Source: Bhargavaea massiliensis (GTDB lineage: Bacteria; Bacillota; Bacilli; Bacillales_A; Planococcaceae). From it: 64,000 bases of DNA. The stretch is from contig NZ_JAHBCJ010000008.1 of the NCBI RefSeq assembly GCF_018390575.1, forward strand, positions 62,001 through 126,000, read 5' to 3'. Of this stretch, positions 33,518 through 42,126 are shown in pieces; within the stretch, counting starts at the first letter, position 1, and each line of letters opens with the position of its first letter. Under the pieces are notes generated by a model that was not told the origin of the DNA, made no database searches, and worked only from the letters and a program-made list of their open reading frames with translations. The position numbers and the translations under genes were made by a program.

Positions 33518-33550
33518 GACCCGACCGGCAATCCGGTCGGGTCTTATTTG
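33518..33550 (+). terminator. terminator of the VOC gene
   Basis: An 11-bp stem GACCCGACCGG / CCGGTCGGGTC, loop CAAT, then TTATTTG. Confidence 0.9.
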
Positions 33551-33564
33551 TGAAAATGACAGCC

Positions 33565-33617
33565 GGGTGACTCGAAATTCCGGGCGAGTGCTTCGAAACT
33601 TGCCGTGAGTGCATTCA
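33565..33617. repeat. array G: 21-bp repeat with CACTC core, minus orientation
   Basis: GGGTG, GAGTG and GAGTG (reverse of CACCC/CACTC) start at 33565, 33586 and 33607, exactly 21 bp apart. On the minus strand units read TTTCGAAGCACTCGCC. Located between convergent genes, beyond the VOC terminator. Confidence 0.8.
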
Positions 33618-33635
33618 AACCGGATTTCCTGCCCC

Positions 33636-35147
33636 TTATTTTGCCGTTACCGCTCCGCCGAACAGCTCATCAAGCATTTCGATCTTTTTGTCGATCGATT
33701 CCGAATAGCTCAGGATGTACGCCGACGGGTCTTTCGGGTTGTGGAACTGGGTGATGCGGCCGGTTTCAGGATTGACGAACTTGCTTGACGCGCCACAGCC
33801 GAGCCCGATGATCGTCTGGACCTCTTCCATGATGACGATGTTATAGATGCTTTCCTCGCCCGGCTTGGAATAGCCGACGTTCTCGAGGTTGCCGAGGATG
33901 TTTTTCTGGCGGTACAGGTAGTACGGGACGTAACCATTCCGCGCGGTCCAGTTTTGCGCCATGTGCATCATGTCGACGACGGTGTCGCGGTCCGCCACTG
34001 TGTACTTGGAGCGGTTGCGCGTCATCTCGGATGCCCGCTTGAACGACAGCGTATGGACGGTCAGCGATTCCGGCTGGAGCTTTTCCGTCTCGGCGAGCGA
34101 GTGCGCAAACTCCTCCGTCCCTTCGTTCGGCAGGCCGATGATCAGGTCCATGTTGATGTTGTTCATCCCCATGTCGCGGGAAAGGTGGAATTTGTCGATC
34201 GTCTCCTGTACCGTATGGAACCGGCCGATCGCCTTGAGGGTCTCGTCGGTGTACGACTGCGGGTTGACGCTGATCCGGTCGATGTTCCACTTTTTCAGGA
34301 CATCGATCTTCTCAGGCGTGATCGTGTCGGGACGTCCCGCCTCGACCGTGATCTCGCGGACGTTTTCGATGTCCGGGAAGGACTTGTAAAGCGTCTCGTA
34401 GAGCGCGTCCATCTCATGCGCTTCGATCGACGTCGGCGTGCCGCCGCCAAAGTAGACGGACGTCACTTTGATTCCGCGCTCCTTCAGCCAGGCGCCGATT
34501 TCCTCGATCTCCACGTGAAGCCCGTCCAGGAACGACTGGACGCGCGTGCCCCGGCGCGGAAGTGCGTAGGCCGGGAACGTGCAGTAAGCACATTTCGTCG
34601 GGCAAAACGGGATGCCGATGTAGACGCTGACCTCCTCGCCGATCTGGTCGAGGTCCGGGATCATCTTCAGCTGCCGCGCGACGATGTCTTTCATGAGTTC
34701 GATCTTTTCCGGTGTGATGCGGTAGTCACTGATCAGCCGCTCCGAGATTTCTTCGTGCGTGAGTCCCTCCCGGCGCATCTTGTGGTACAGCTTTGTCGGC
34801 CTCATGCCGGTCAGGATGCCCCATGGCTGGATGAGTCCCGTCGACTGCTCGAGGACATCAAGGAAGACGTGGGAAAGCACCCGCTTCAGCTGGCGCTTTT
34901 CCGCTTTCGGATCGCCGCAATGCGCAGATTCTTCTTCATAGGCAGCGGTGTATTCGAGGCCGCCATCCCGGAGCATGGCCCGTCCGCGGATGATGCCGCC
35001 TTCCTCGGACCAGTGGAAAGTGACGCTGACGCCATCCTCCGGTTCCTCCTTGACCATCTCGGTTTCCTCAAAGAACAAATTGGCAATGTTTTGGAACATG
35101 CGGACCCAGTCCTGCTCGAACGATTCTTGTATATAAACTGGTTTCAT
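33636..35147 (-). CDS. hemZ: coproporphyrinogen III oxidase-like radical SAM protein HemZ
   Basis: A 503-aa radical SAM enzyme. The cluster motif is 'GIPFCPTKCAYCTF' (CxxxCxxC) near residue 180. Other conserved parts are 'VYFGGGTPTS', 'TVEAGRPDTIT', 'DRISVNPQSY' and 'MDLIIGLPNE'. The first 160 residues are the extra N-terminal domain typical of Bacillus HemZ. Start behind AAGGAGCACAAC. HemZ is tied to haem supply under low oxygen in B. subtilis, though the chemistry of this branch remains less certain than HemN. Monocistronic. Confidence 0.94.
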   Translation of the reverse strand: MKPVYIQESFEQDWVRMFQNIANLFFEETEMVKEEPEDGVSVTFHWSEEGGIIRGRAMLRDGGLEYTAAYEEESAHCGDPKAEKRQLKRVLSHVFLDVLEQSTGLIQPWGILTGMRPTKLYHKMRREGLTHEEISERLISDYRITPEKIELMKDIVARQLKMIPDLDQIGEEVSVYIGIPFCPTKCAYCTFPAYALPRRGTRVQSFLDGLHVEIEEIGAWLKERGIKVTSVYFGGGTPTSIEAHEMDALYETLYKSFPDIENVREITVEAGRPDTITPEKIDVLKKWNIDRISVNPQSYTDETLKAIGRFHTVQETIDKFHLSRDMGMNNINMDLIIGLPNEGTEEFAHSLAETEKLQPESLTVHTLSFKRASEMTRNRSKYTVADRDTVVDMMHMAQNWTARNGYVPYYLYRQKNILGNLENVGYSKPGEESIYNIVIMEEVQTIIGLGCGASSKFVNPETGRITQFHNPKDPSAYILSYSESIDKKIEMLDELFGGAVTAK

Positions 35148-35244
35148 GTTGTGCTCCTTGTTTCAGTGGAATGAAAAATCTCCGTTTATTATAGCAGACA
35201 GGTCCGCCGAATTCATTTTCTTCCGCCATATGAGTCTTCCTTTC

Positions 35245-36168
35245 TCACGGCGGATGCCGGTACTTGTTGATGAAGCGGACAGCTTCCGATATATCCCGGA
35301 CCGGATCCGTCCTGACTTCCCGCTCCACGGTCAGGTATCCGCCATATCCGATCTCCTGCAGCGCCCGGAAGTAGGCGTCAAAATCGACCGCCCCCTCGCC
35401 GGGCGGGACCTCGCGGAAATAGTCTCCCCGCTCCACCATCTCCGCAATATCCCCGTGAGAGCCGCCCGGCCTGTACCCGTACATCCCATACACATCCCGC
35501 GGGTCGGCCGCACGCAGCCGGATGCCGTCTTTTACATGGGTATGGACGATATACTCCTTCAGCACATGCACCCCCTGTACAGGATCGTCTCCGGTGACCA
35601 TGACGAGATTAGCCGGATCGAAGTTCACTGAAACCCCATCCCCCGGGAGGCTGTCCAAAAACGCTTTCAGCTTGGCGCTCGTCTCCGGCCCCGTCTCGAT
35701 CGCGAAATACCCGTCCATCTCCTTCGCATAGGAAGCGAGCTCCCCACAGGCCTCCTGCATAACGGCATATGTCCTGCCCGCCTTATCTTCCGGCACAATC
35801 CCGATATGCGTCGTCACAATGTCCGTTCCAAGGTCTTTGGCAAGGTCAATGATCCGCTTGGATTTCTCGATCTTCTCCCGGTTCGCCGCCGGGTCCTGGA
35901 ATCCGTGCCCGCCCAGATCCCCGCAAAGCGCCGAGACTTCAAGGCCAAGGCCATCGATAAACTCCTTCAGCTCACGCCTTTTGGCCGGGCTCATTTCCTT
36001 TGGGTCGAGCTCTCCCGACACGGCATACATCTGGACGCCGTCAGCCCCCATCTCCTTCGCCTTCGTCAATGCTTCCCGCACCGGCAGCCTCAAGTTGTCC
36101 GTGATGACCCCGACTTTATTCGTCAGCCTGATCGTAAACGACCTCCCGTCCGGTTTTTGATGATTCAT
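35245..36168 (-). CDS. sugar phosphate isomerase/epimerase (TIM barrel)
   Basis: A 307-aa xylose-isomerase-like TIM-barrel protein (AP_endonuc_2 fold): 'GADGVQMYAVSGELDP', 'VSALCGDLGGHGFQD', 'VTTHIGIVPED', 'FAIETGPETSAKL', 'NFDPANLVM', 'VHTHVKDG' and 'LTVERE', giving the usual Glu/Asp/His metal ligands. The start is uncertain: ATG 36168 overlaps the upstream gene by 53 bases, while a good GGGAGG lies further in but before no ATG, GTG or TTG. Forms an operon with the oxidoreductase upstream, probably for inositol- or sugar-type catabolism. Confidence 0.82.
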   Translation of the reverse strand: MNHQKPDGRSFTIRLTNKVGVITDNLRLPVREALTKAKEMGADGVQMYAVSGELDPKEMSPAKRRELKEFIDGLGLEVSALCGDLGGHGFQDPAANREKIEKSKRIIDLAKDLGTDIVTTHIGIVPEDKAGRTYAVMQEACGELASYAKEMDGYFAIETGPETSAKLKAFLDSLPGDGVSVNFDPANLVMVTGDDPVQGVHVLKEYIVHTHVKDGIRLRAADPRDVYGMYGYRPGGSHGDIAEMVERGDYFREVPPGEGAVDFDAYFRALQEIGYGGYLTVEREVRTDPVRDISEAVRFINKYRHPP

Positions 36169-37189
36169 AGACACCGTCCAGCATCTTCATCACTTCAAGC
36201 CCGTCCTCAAGCGGCGCTTCCGATTTTCTGCCGTCCAGGCAGCAGGCGACAAAATGGTCGATTTCAGCGCCGAACGCCTCGTCAAAATCGATCGTCAAAT
36301 GGTCGATCTGGGGGTGGATGTTCAAAATCGTATCGTTCTGTTCTGTTATGAGCACGAGTTCCGGTTCGAGCTCCGCCCCTCCTTTCTTCCCGTAGAGCCG
36401 GATTGCGGTTTCGTCCTTTTTGGCATGGAGGCTGAACGAGGTATCGAGCATGAGCGTCGCTCCGTTTTTAAACATGATCATCGCCGCCGCCAGGTCTTCC
36501 ACGTCATTCCGGTCGGCACTGTAGTCCGCCGCCTTGTAAAATGAAAGAGCCTCCACATTACCGCGGTTTCCGAGTTCGCTGAACGTCACCCCTTTGATCC
36601 GTGCGACTTCCGGTTTCCCCATCAAGTACCAGCAGACATCCAGAAGGTGCACCCCGAGATCGATGAGCGGCCCGCCGCCTGACCTGGAGCGGTCCGCGAA
36701 CCACCCGCCGGGATTGCCGACCCTGCGGAGATGCGTGCCCTTCGCATAGTAAATCTCACCGAGCAGTCCGTCATCGATGAACGTTTTCAGCACACGGGTC
36801 CCCGCAGCGAAACGGCGGACAAACCCGACCTGGAATACAACGTCCGGGTCCTTTGCGGCATCCCGGATCCGAAGCGCTTCCGGATAAGTCATCGCGAGCG
36901 GTTTTTCCATCAGCACGTGCTTCCCGCTCCGCAGGGCATCCACGCCAAGTTCCGCATGGGTGTGGTTCCACGTACAAATGCTGACCGCATCCACTTCCGG
37001 ATCCGCAAACACCTCATCAACGGAACAGAATACCTTCTCTACTCCGTAACGCGCCGCCTTTTCCTTCGCCCGTTCCGCCGACAGGTCATACACCCCGTAC
37101 AACTTCACCCGATTGTTCCGCTTGTACGCCTGCAAATGAAAATCAGAAATCATCCCGGTGCCGATCACACAGACATTCAGCTCATTCAT
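36116..37189 (-). CDS. Gfo/Idh/MocA-family NAD(P)-dependent oxidoreductase
   Basis: A 357-aa dehydrogenase. The Rossmann motif is 'VCVIGTGMISDFH' at the N-terminus, followed by 'EKPLAMTYPEA' and 'KGTHLRRVGNPGGWFADRSRSGGGPLIDLGVHLLD', the family's substrate-site Lys, Asp and His. Start at 37189 behind GGGGAGCGGCAA. Co-transcribed with a sugar isomerase; the substrate is probably a sugar or inositol. Confidence 0.9.
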   Translation of the reverse strand: MNELNVCVIGTGMISDFHLQAYKRNNRVKLYGVYDLSAERAKEKAARYGVEKVFCSVDEVFADPEVDAVSICTWNHTHAELGVDALRSGKHVLMEKPLAMTYPEALRIRDAAKDPDVVFQVGFVRRFAAGTRVLKTFIDDGLLGEIYYAKGTHLRRVGNPGGWFADRSRSGGGPLIDLGVHLLDVCWYLMGKPEVARIKGVTFSELGNRGNVEALSFYKAADYSADRNDVEDLAAAMIMFKNGATLMLDTSFSLHAKKDETAIRLYGKKGGAELEPELVLITEQNDTILNIHPQIDHLTIDFDEAFGAEIDHFVACCLDGRKSEAPLEDGLEVMKMLDGVYESSKTGREVVYDQADE

Positions 37190-37307
37190 TTGCCGCTCCC
37201 CTCCCGTTCGCCTGCGCCCGTCACTATTCAAAAGACTTTCCTACATTGTATGGACAGGCGGAGCGATTCACGACAGAAGCCGTCCGATTTACGGATACGA
37301 AAAAGCC

Positions 37308-37340
37308 GCCCGGGAGCGGAATGCCCCGGACGGCCTGGTC
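37308..37340 (-). terminator. terminator of yheB-yheA
   Basis: On the minus strand GGCCGTCCGGG pairs imperfectly with CCCGGGCGGCT, then TTTTTCG. Confidence 0.75.
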
Positions 37341-37345
37341 GTCAA

Positions 37346-37693
37346 TCAGATTTCTTCGTAAAGCGTCTGCACCGGCTTCATGAGAATCCGGTTGACATCT
37401 TCGATGATGCGGCTCAGCTGCATTTCAGCCTGCAGCATGCCGGCGATCTTCGGATTGTTTTGGGCCAGCTGCGCCGTTTTCTGCGCGTATTCCATGACGT
37501 CCCCGTCAATCTCCTCGCCTGCCATCTGCTTTTGCTGGAGGTCCATCTGGATCTTCCGGAAGTTACGGAAGATGTTCAGTGCCTCTTCATCCGCCTTGAC
37601 GTCATTGATTGCCTGGACCAGTGCTGCGAACTCATCCGTCTTGCGGAATGTCGCTTCCAGCCGGTTGATATCATCATAAATATTCACTGCCAT
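37346..37693 (-). CDS. yheA: YlbF/YheA-family protein
   Basis: A 115-aa all-helical protein of the YlbF/YmcA family (DUF964), close to B. subtilis YheA in length and position. 'MAVNIYDDINRLEATFRKTDEFAALVQAI' and 'FRNFRKIQMDLQQKQMAGE' are characteristic. Relatives act with RNase Y in RNA decay; whether YheA does is unknown. Start behind GGAGTGGTGAAA. Lies 14 bases after yheB. Confidence 0.92.
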   Translation of the reverse strand: MAVNIYDDINRLEATFRKTDEFAALVQAINDVKADEEALNIFRNFRKIQMDLQQKQMAGEEIDGDVMEYAQKTAQLAQNNPKIAGMLQAEMQLSRIIEDVNRILMKPVQTLYEEI

Positions 37694-37707
37694 TTTCACC
37701 ACTCCAA

Positions 37708-38850
37708 TCAGTTAATCAGAAATACGATCAGACCCTGGATGATCCCGATCAGGCCGCCAAGCACCGCTCCAAGAACCGTGATCATCTTGAATTCCCGTCT
37801 GGAGATCCCGAGAACCAGATCTTCCAGCCTGGATACTGGGAACGAGTCGACCTGCTCTTTTACCATCTGGTCAATTTTCAGACGGCCAAGCGCCTCTTCC
37901 ATCTTCGCTTCCGCTTGCCTGAAAGCGAAGTCGGTGAGGGCGGGTGTCACATTGCGTGCCACCCATGGTTCCCCTTCAGGCCAATAGTCTTTCAGTGTAC
38001 GGTCCAGCCGCTCGCCAGCGGCCAGCTCTTTGCGGACATAGTCGAGGACCGATGCCTTAAGGCCGTCCCAGTCAAACCCGCCGATCAGCTCTTCGACCGG
38101 ACGGTTCTTCAGCTTCTCATACTCGCCTTCGATCAGTCCATCCAAAAGACGCGCTGTCCCTGGAGCCGATAGGAATTTAAGCCCTTCCCTCTGGATTTTA
38201 TCGACGAGGGTTTCCGAATTTCCGAACAGCGACTGCAGCATGCCGCCGAACGTCCCGCGGGATTCAAGGAAGTCGTCGAGCATCTTTCGGATCGTCTGCC
38301 GTCCTTCGAAGGAGTTTACATATTCCATGGCGCGAGACAGGATATAACGGCGGATTTCAGGAAGCCTTTCTTCCGCCTCCTCCATCCAGCGGGCGGGCAC
38401 TTGTTCCGCGACCGTGCCGGTGAGGAGCCGCTTTTTCGCTTCCTCGAACTTGCCATCGACAAGCCGGAGTGCGGCCGCCTCGATTTTGGTGTCCGCATCC
38501 CGCATGCCAGCCATGTCCAGCCAGTCCGATAACGTCTTGTCCCCGCCGAATACATGCTTGCCGATCAGGCGGCCGATAACGCCCTCCGCCTTTTTCCGGA
38601 CAGCCGGCGTAAACAGCTTGTTGCGGAACGTATCCGGCGTCAGGAGATAATCGACGACAATGCGGCCGAACTGCCTGGCCAGCTCGTCACGCCGCTTCGG
38701 GATCAGTCCCGGGGTGAACGGCACCCGCCAGTTTCCGATATATTTTGCCTCGTGGGGGCGGAACAGCATCTTGATCGCCAGATGGTTCGTCATGCCCCCA
38801 ATGATGGCGCCGATTATGGCCATCAGCGCGATGGTCAGAAATGCGTTCAA
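37708..38850 (-). CDS. yheB: DUF445 membrane protein YheB
   Basis: A 380-aa protein with one N-terminal ('FLTIALMAIIGAIIGGMTNHLAIKMLFRP') and one C-terminal membrane helix flanking a long helical domain. The 'GGxTNxLAIKMLFRP' start and 'PFTPGLIPKRRDELA' are hallmarks of DUF445. First gene of yheB-yheA, the B. subtilis arrangement. Function unknown. Confidence 0.94.
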   Translation of the reverse strand: MNAFLTIALMAIIGAIIGGMTNHLAIKMLFRPHEAKYIGNWRVPFTPGLIPKRRDELARQFGRIVVDYLLTPDTFRNKLFTPAVRKKAEGVIGRLIGKHVFGGDKTLSDWLDMAGMRDADTKIEAAALRLVDGKFEEAKKRLLTGTVAEQVPARWMEEAEERLPEIRRYILSRAMEYVNSFEGRQTIRKMLDDFLESRGTFGGMLQSLFGNSETLVDKIQREGLKFLSAPGTARLLDGLIEGEYEKLKNRPVEELIGGFDWDGLKASVLDYVRKELAAGERLDRTLKDYWPEGEPWVARNVTPALTDFAFRQAEAKMEEALGRLKIDQMVKEQVDSFPVSRLEDLVLGISRREFKMITVLGAVLGGLIGIIQGLIVFLIN

Positions 38851-38907
38851 TCACTTCACCTTTTTCTGTTGGTGTCCGTCCTATTATAACAGACAGAGTC
38901 TTATACA

Positions 38908-38938
38908 GAAAAAGGAACGCCACCGCTCAGATGGCGTT
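38908..38938 (-). terminator. terminator of the ferritin-like gene
   Basis: Stem AACGCCA / TGGCGTT, then TTCCTTTTTCTG on the minus strand; it overlaps the stop codon. Confidence 0.7.
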
Positions 38939-39316
38939 GTACATCATCGAGAACCGGATGGCGTGCTCCATTTCGTCGTGCATTGCGATAAACAGCGGAT
39001 TGACCCCTTCCTGGAGCGGGGATTCCAGCATCATGATTTTGTACTTATCGGTCGCCTCCAGCTCATCCCGGATCGCCTGCTTGAGTGCGCCTTTCAGGTT
39101 GTCCACCGGTCCCGGCTTCCTGAGGCTTTGAACGTAGGCGCCCGTCAGCATATAATAGAGTTGCTGGAACATTTCGTAATGGCTCTTCTCATCATCCATC
39201 GCATGCTGGATGAAGTCGAGCCAATACCGGTCATTCGTGAGCGAAGCCATCGACTTGTAGAAGTAGTACGCCTTGTACTCGTCCTCAATCGCCTCGCGAA
39301 GCTGATCGGTAAACAC
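38927..39316 (-). CDS. ferritin-like (four-helix) protein
   Basis: A 129-aa helical protein. Glu and ExxH pairs typical of a di-metal ferritin-like bundle occur in 'EDEYKAYYFYKSM', 'DDEKSHYEMFQQLYY', 'RDELEATDKYKIM' and 'HDEMEHAIRF'. I chose GTG 39316 (AAAGGA nine bases upstream); the frame stays open to 39412 with other weak starts. Possibly a rubrerythrin-like peroxide or metal-handling protein; it lacks a rubredoxin domain. It stands head-to-head with yheE. Confidence 0.75.
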   Translation of the reverse strand: MFTDQLREAIEDEYKAYYFYKSMASLTNDRYWLDFIQHAMDDEKSHYEMFQQLYYMLTGAYVQSLRKPGPVDNLKGALKQAIRDELEATDKYKIMMLESPLQEGVNPLFIAMHDEMEHAIRFSMMYNAI

Positions 39317-39389
39317 GCGGTCGCATCCTTTCGTCACCTTTCCACCAAGGTATGCGTTCGGGGCGGCCATCATGAAAGGGATGAGGGAC

Positions 39390-39593
39390 ATGCTGCAGCA
39401 TTTCACGTACAAGCCGATGTTCGAAGGAGGCCAGCTTCCGGGCTGGACATTTTCCTTCCATTATAAAAATAAGCGATACGGCGGCGACTACCGCCAGGAC
39501 GGATCGATCGTCTGGTCGGGCGACACGCCGCCGGATGAGGACCAGGTCAAAGAAATGATCCATGAACTCATGACGTTCCACGTCTATGAGTGA
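39390..39593 (+). CDS. yheE: YheE-family protein
   Basis: A small protein (67 aa) containing 'FTYKPMFEGGQLPGWTFSFHYKNKRYGG' and 'GDTPPDEDQVKEMIHELM', matching the YheE family of unknown function and its location near yheAB. Two close in-frame starts (39378 and 39390) are possible; 39390 follows GAGGGAC. Confidence 0.82.
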   Translation: MLQHFTYKPMFEGGQLPGWTFSFHYKNKRYGGDYRQDGSIVWSGDTPPDEDQVKEMIHELMTFHVYE

Positions 39594-39616
39594 CCGAAAT
39601 GCCCCGGCCCCTTGGT

Positions 39617-39712
39617 GATCTTTCACCGCCGGATTCTGATGTTTCGGGACACCTTATTGATCTTTCACGGACTCTTACTGATCTTTCGGGGCACCTTGCT
39701 GATCTTTCATTA
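39617..39712. repeat. array H: 21-bp repeat (TTGATCTTTC)
   Basis: GATCTTTC, GATGTTTC, GATCTTTC, GATCTTTC and GATCTTTC start at 39617, 39638, 39659, 39680 and 39701, exactly 21 bp apart. The variable part between cores often contains GGACACCTTATT or GGGGCACCTTGCT. It lies between yheE and the next plus-strand gene. Confidence 0.9.
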
Positions 39713-39785
39713 CAAAAGGACAGGACCGTTTGATTCGGGCCTTTGCCGGGAATACTTTGAGTATTACCGGAAGGAGGAATTCCCG

Positions 39786-39935
39786 ATGGGAGACAGTAAA
39801 TCGCAGAACAACTTTGAAGAGAAGGACCGGCTGAACGAACAGCAGCGGCGCGAACAGGAAGCGATGAAGGACAAGGCCCGCGAGCCGAACGAGCAGAACC
39901 GCATGATCAATACTGCGGACAACCAAAAACGATAA
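39786..39935 (+). CDS. small hydrophilic protein, 49 aa
   Basis: Highly charged, Gln/Asn/Glu/Arg-rich peptide starting MGDSKSQNNFEEKDRLNEQQ. No cysteine and no hydrophobic segment. Excellent ribosome binding site (AAGGAGGAATTCCCG) and a strong terminator after it argue that it is real. Composition resembles small acid-soluble or intrinsically disordered stress/spore proteins, but I cannot place it in a family. Confidence 0.7.
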   Translation: MGDSKSQNNFEEKDRLNEQQRREQEAMKDKAREPNEQNRMINTADNQKR

Positions 39936-39940
39936 GCGCT

Positions 39941-39978
39941 AAAAGCCTCCACGGCCGAATCGGACGTGGAGGCTTTTT
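39941..39978. terminator. bidirectional terminator
   Basis: A 13-bp stem AAAAGCCTCCACG / CGTGGAGGCTTTT with an 11-base loop. Confidence 0.92.
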
Positions 39979-39988
39979 CTGGAATGAA

Positions 39989-41800
39989 TCAAAAATAAAA
40001 TTCCCAGTACAGGATGTTGCCCGTCACTATCAGAGCGGTCATTACAGTCAGAATGCTTGCTAATCTATCCCGCTTGCTGATCGGGTTAAATCTCATTTGA
40101 AAAATTAAGATGCCGCTGATGATCAGTGATCCGACCATGTAAAACAAATTAACGGTCAAGAACGGCTGAATCGATCGATAGGTGGTCATTGATCCTGTCT
40201 GATAACCGACCCAGATGATGTTGAGGACCACCAGGAGATTTAAACTATGCTGCGCCAACAGGAATGAGTTTTTCCGCACTCTTCTTACCATGGAGAAGAG
40301 CACGAAACAAAGGGACAGCAGCGCAGCGAGGCCCCCCAGAACAATCGCACCCCATTCAAGGAGATGTCGGTAAAGAGGGATGCGGAACAAGTCCGTCTGC
40401 GCGGATGATAATGTTTTGCCATTTCCCCAATGCTCCGAATACACATCCAGCGCATAAGCACTGAAGTCGTCCTCAGTCAGGTAAATTCCCGGCTCTGCCT
40501 GTGAATAACGGAGGTCGTTCATCGTTAATTCGTGTGCGCTGGACGGCTTCGCTTCGCTTCTGAGAAACAGTCCATACACCTTGCTGAATCCGTGGCGAGG
40601 CACGCGGGCGGGCTCGTAAATTCCTGCCCATTTTGATGATGCCTCCAGCGCTCGGTGGCCTTCCTTGTGTTTGTAGTCCCCGAAAATGATTTCAGGAATC
40701 CCCAGAGTGAAGGTACTCTCACCCGCCATATTTGTCACGACCACTACACCGGTGTCCGCCTGCCGATCCACATAAAATGAAGAGCTGAAAGCAAACGTAT
40801 TTCCGCCGTGGCCAAAAACTTGTCCGCTGGCGGACGGCAAGAAAAACAGTCCATTGGCAATCCTGGGAATATCCGTACCCGGATAATATAAAGTGGGCTC
40901 CAACAAAGAATCAGCCGTATGGCGATATCGGAACAAGGGGGCGCCATCTTCACTAAGCAGCGCCAGCATCAGCTTTTGAAGATCCGGGGCGACGCCCATG
41001 ACACTTCCGGCCGGATACACCGGGATCACATACCGGTTTTGTTCGATCAGCTGCAGATCCTCTGTGTAACCCTGCACGTTTTTCCTTTGCTTTTTTACCC
41101 AATCATGGTCGTCCTGTTCGGGGTCTATTGCGGTTTTCGTCATCTGAAGAGGCTGGAAAATTTGGGTCTCAACATACTCCCGGTAATCCATCCCGCTCAC
41201 ATGTTCAACAATGTAAGCAGCAAGCCCTGCCCCGTAGTTGGAATACGCAACGACTTGGCCAGGAGGAAACACTTGCCGTACGTCCGCGGCTTCGAGTACT
41301 TCTCTTAATGATTTCACCTCAGGTGGATTCAGGACCATTAAATCCGTGTAGCTGTCATCATAGCCCGCTGTGTGATTCATGAGGTGTTCCAATGTAACGG
41401 GTTTATCGTACGAAATTTCCGGCCGGAAATCCTCTGGCAGATATGTCGCGATATCTTCATCCAAATCAAGCCGCCCGGCCTCGGCCAACTGCAAAACACT
41501 GATCCAGACGAGGATTTTGGAAACGGAACCCCATTCAAAAATCGTGTCCTCATCAATCAGGATTTTTCGATTACGATCTGCAAACCCGTCCATCAGATAG
41601 GTGAGTTCACCATCATTGAAGACAATCACGGCGACTCCTGCCGCCGTTTCCTGATGCGTTTTTAGATAATCCGATAATCGATCTTCTACCGTTTGCCGGT
41701 CTGATGCGGCACAAGCGGCAGGGAGACTTAATAGGGAAAACATTAAAATCAGAGTGACATGGACGAAAAGACGGAACAGCAGATGAGCTTGAACATTCAT
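39989..41800 (-). CDS. class C beta-lactamase-like serine hydrolase with C-terminal membrane domain
   Basis: A 603-aa exported protein. Residues 1-30 look like a signal peptide ('VTLILMFSLLSLPAACAAS'). The catalytic S92-V-S-K95 motif is followed by 'AYSNYG' (Y-x-N) and 'FGHGGNTF' (the KTG equivalent), as in the FmtA/PbpE/esterase group. About four membrane helices follow from residue 465 on. Likely acts on cell-wall teichoic acid or peptide substrates outside the membrane; the exact activity is unknown. Start behind GTGGAGATGTC. Immediately before DUF5316 and an MFS gene. Confidence 0.85.
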   Translation of the reverse strand: MNVQAHLLFRLFVHVTLILMFSLLSLPAACAASDRQTVEDRLSDYLKTHQETAAGVAVIVFNDGELTYLMDGFADRNRKILIDEDTIFEWGSVSKILVWISVLQLAEAGRLDLDEDIATYLPEDFRPEISYDKPVTLEHLMNHTAGYDDSYTDLMVLNPPEVKSLREVLEAADVRQVFPPGQVVAYSNYGAGLAAYIVEHVSGMDYREYVETQIFQPLQMTKTAIDPEQDDHDWVKKQRKNVQGYTEDLQLIEQNRYVIPVYPAGSVMGVAPDLQKLMLALLSEDGAPLFRYRHTADSLLEPTLYYPGTDIPRIANGLFFLPSASGQVFGHGGNTFAFSSSFYVDRQADTGVVVVTNMAGESTFTLGIPEIIFGDYKHKEGHRALEASSKWAGIYEPARVPRHGFSKVYGLFLRSEAKPSSAHELTMNDLRYSQAEPGIYLTEDDFSAYALDVYSEHWGNGKTLSSAQTDLFRIPLYRHLLEWGAIVLGGLAALLSLCFVLFSMVRRVRKNSFLLAQHSLNLLVVLNIIWVGYQTGSMTTYRSIQPFLTVNLFYMVGSLIISGILIFQMRFNPISKRDRLASILTVMTALIVTGNILYWEFYF

Positions 41801-41858
41801 GACATCTCCACCACTCTCCCAACTAGATGGCTACACTACATTTAGTCTTTTTTCGTTC

Positions 41859-42065
41859 TCACAAAAAGTACATGAATGCCGCTGCTCCAAACGCAACGAA
41901 GCCGCAGATCGCAGAGAAGAGAGTCACTTTCGCCCGAACTTCCTTTGATGCTTCACTTTCTCCGTCAAAACGATTCCGTGCACGCTCTCCTCCCGACCAC
42001 GCCTCGAGGGTAATTGCAGAAACGAGAAATCCGATGACGCCTATGACCAGAAGAATCCGAATCAT
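41859..42065 (-). CDS. DUF5316-like small membrane protein
   Basis: A 68-aa protein with two membrane helices ('MIRILLVIGVIGFLVSAITL' and 'FSAICGFVAFGAAAFMYFL') separated by a charged loop 'GGERARNRFDGESEASKEVRAK'. Start at 42065 behind AAAGGGGGAACGGCA. Lies 61 bases after the MFS gene, so possibly co-transcribed. Family name from resemblance only. Confidence 0.65.
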   Translation of the reverse strand: MIRILLVIGVIGFLVSAITLEAWSGGERARNRFDGESEASKEVRAKVTLFSAICGFVAFGAAAFMYFL

Positions 42066-42126
42066 TGCCGTTCCCCCTTTCACACTGATACGGATAAGCA
42101 GCGCGTTAAGATTCAGCCAGTCACTC

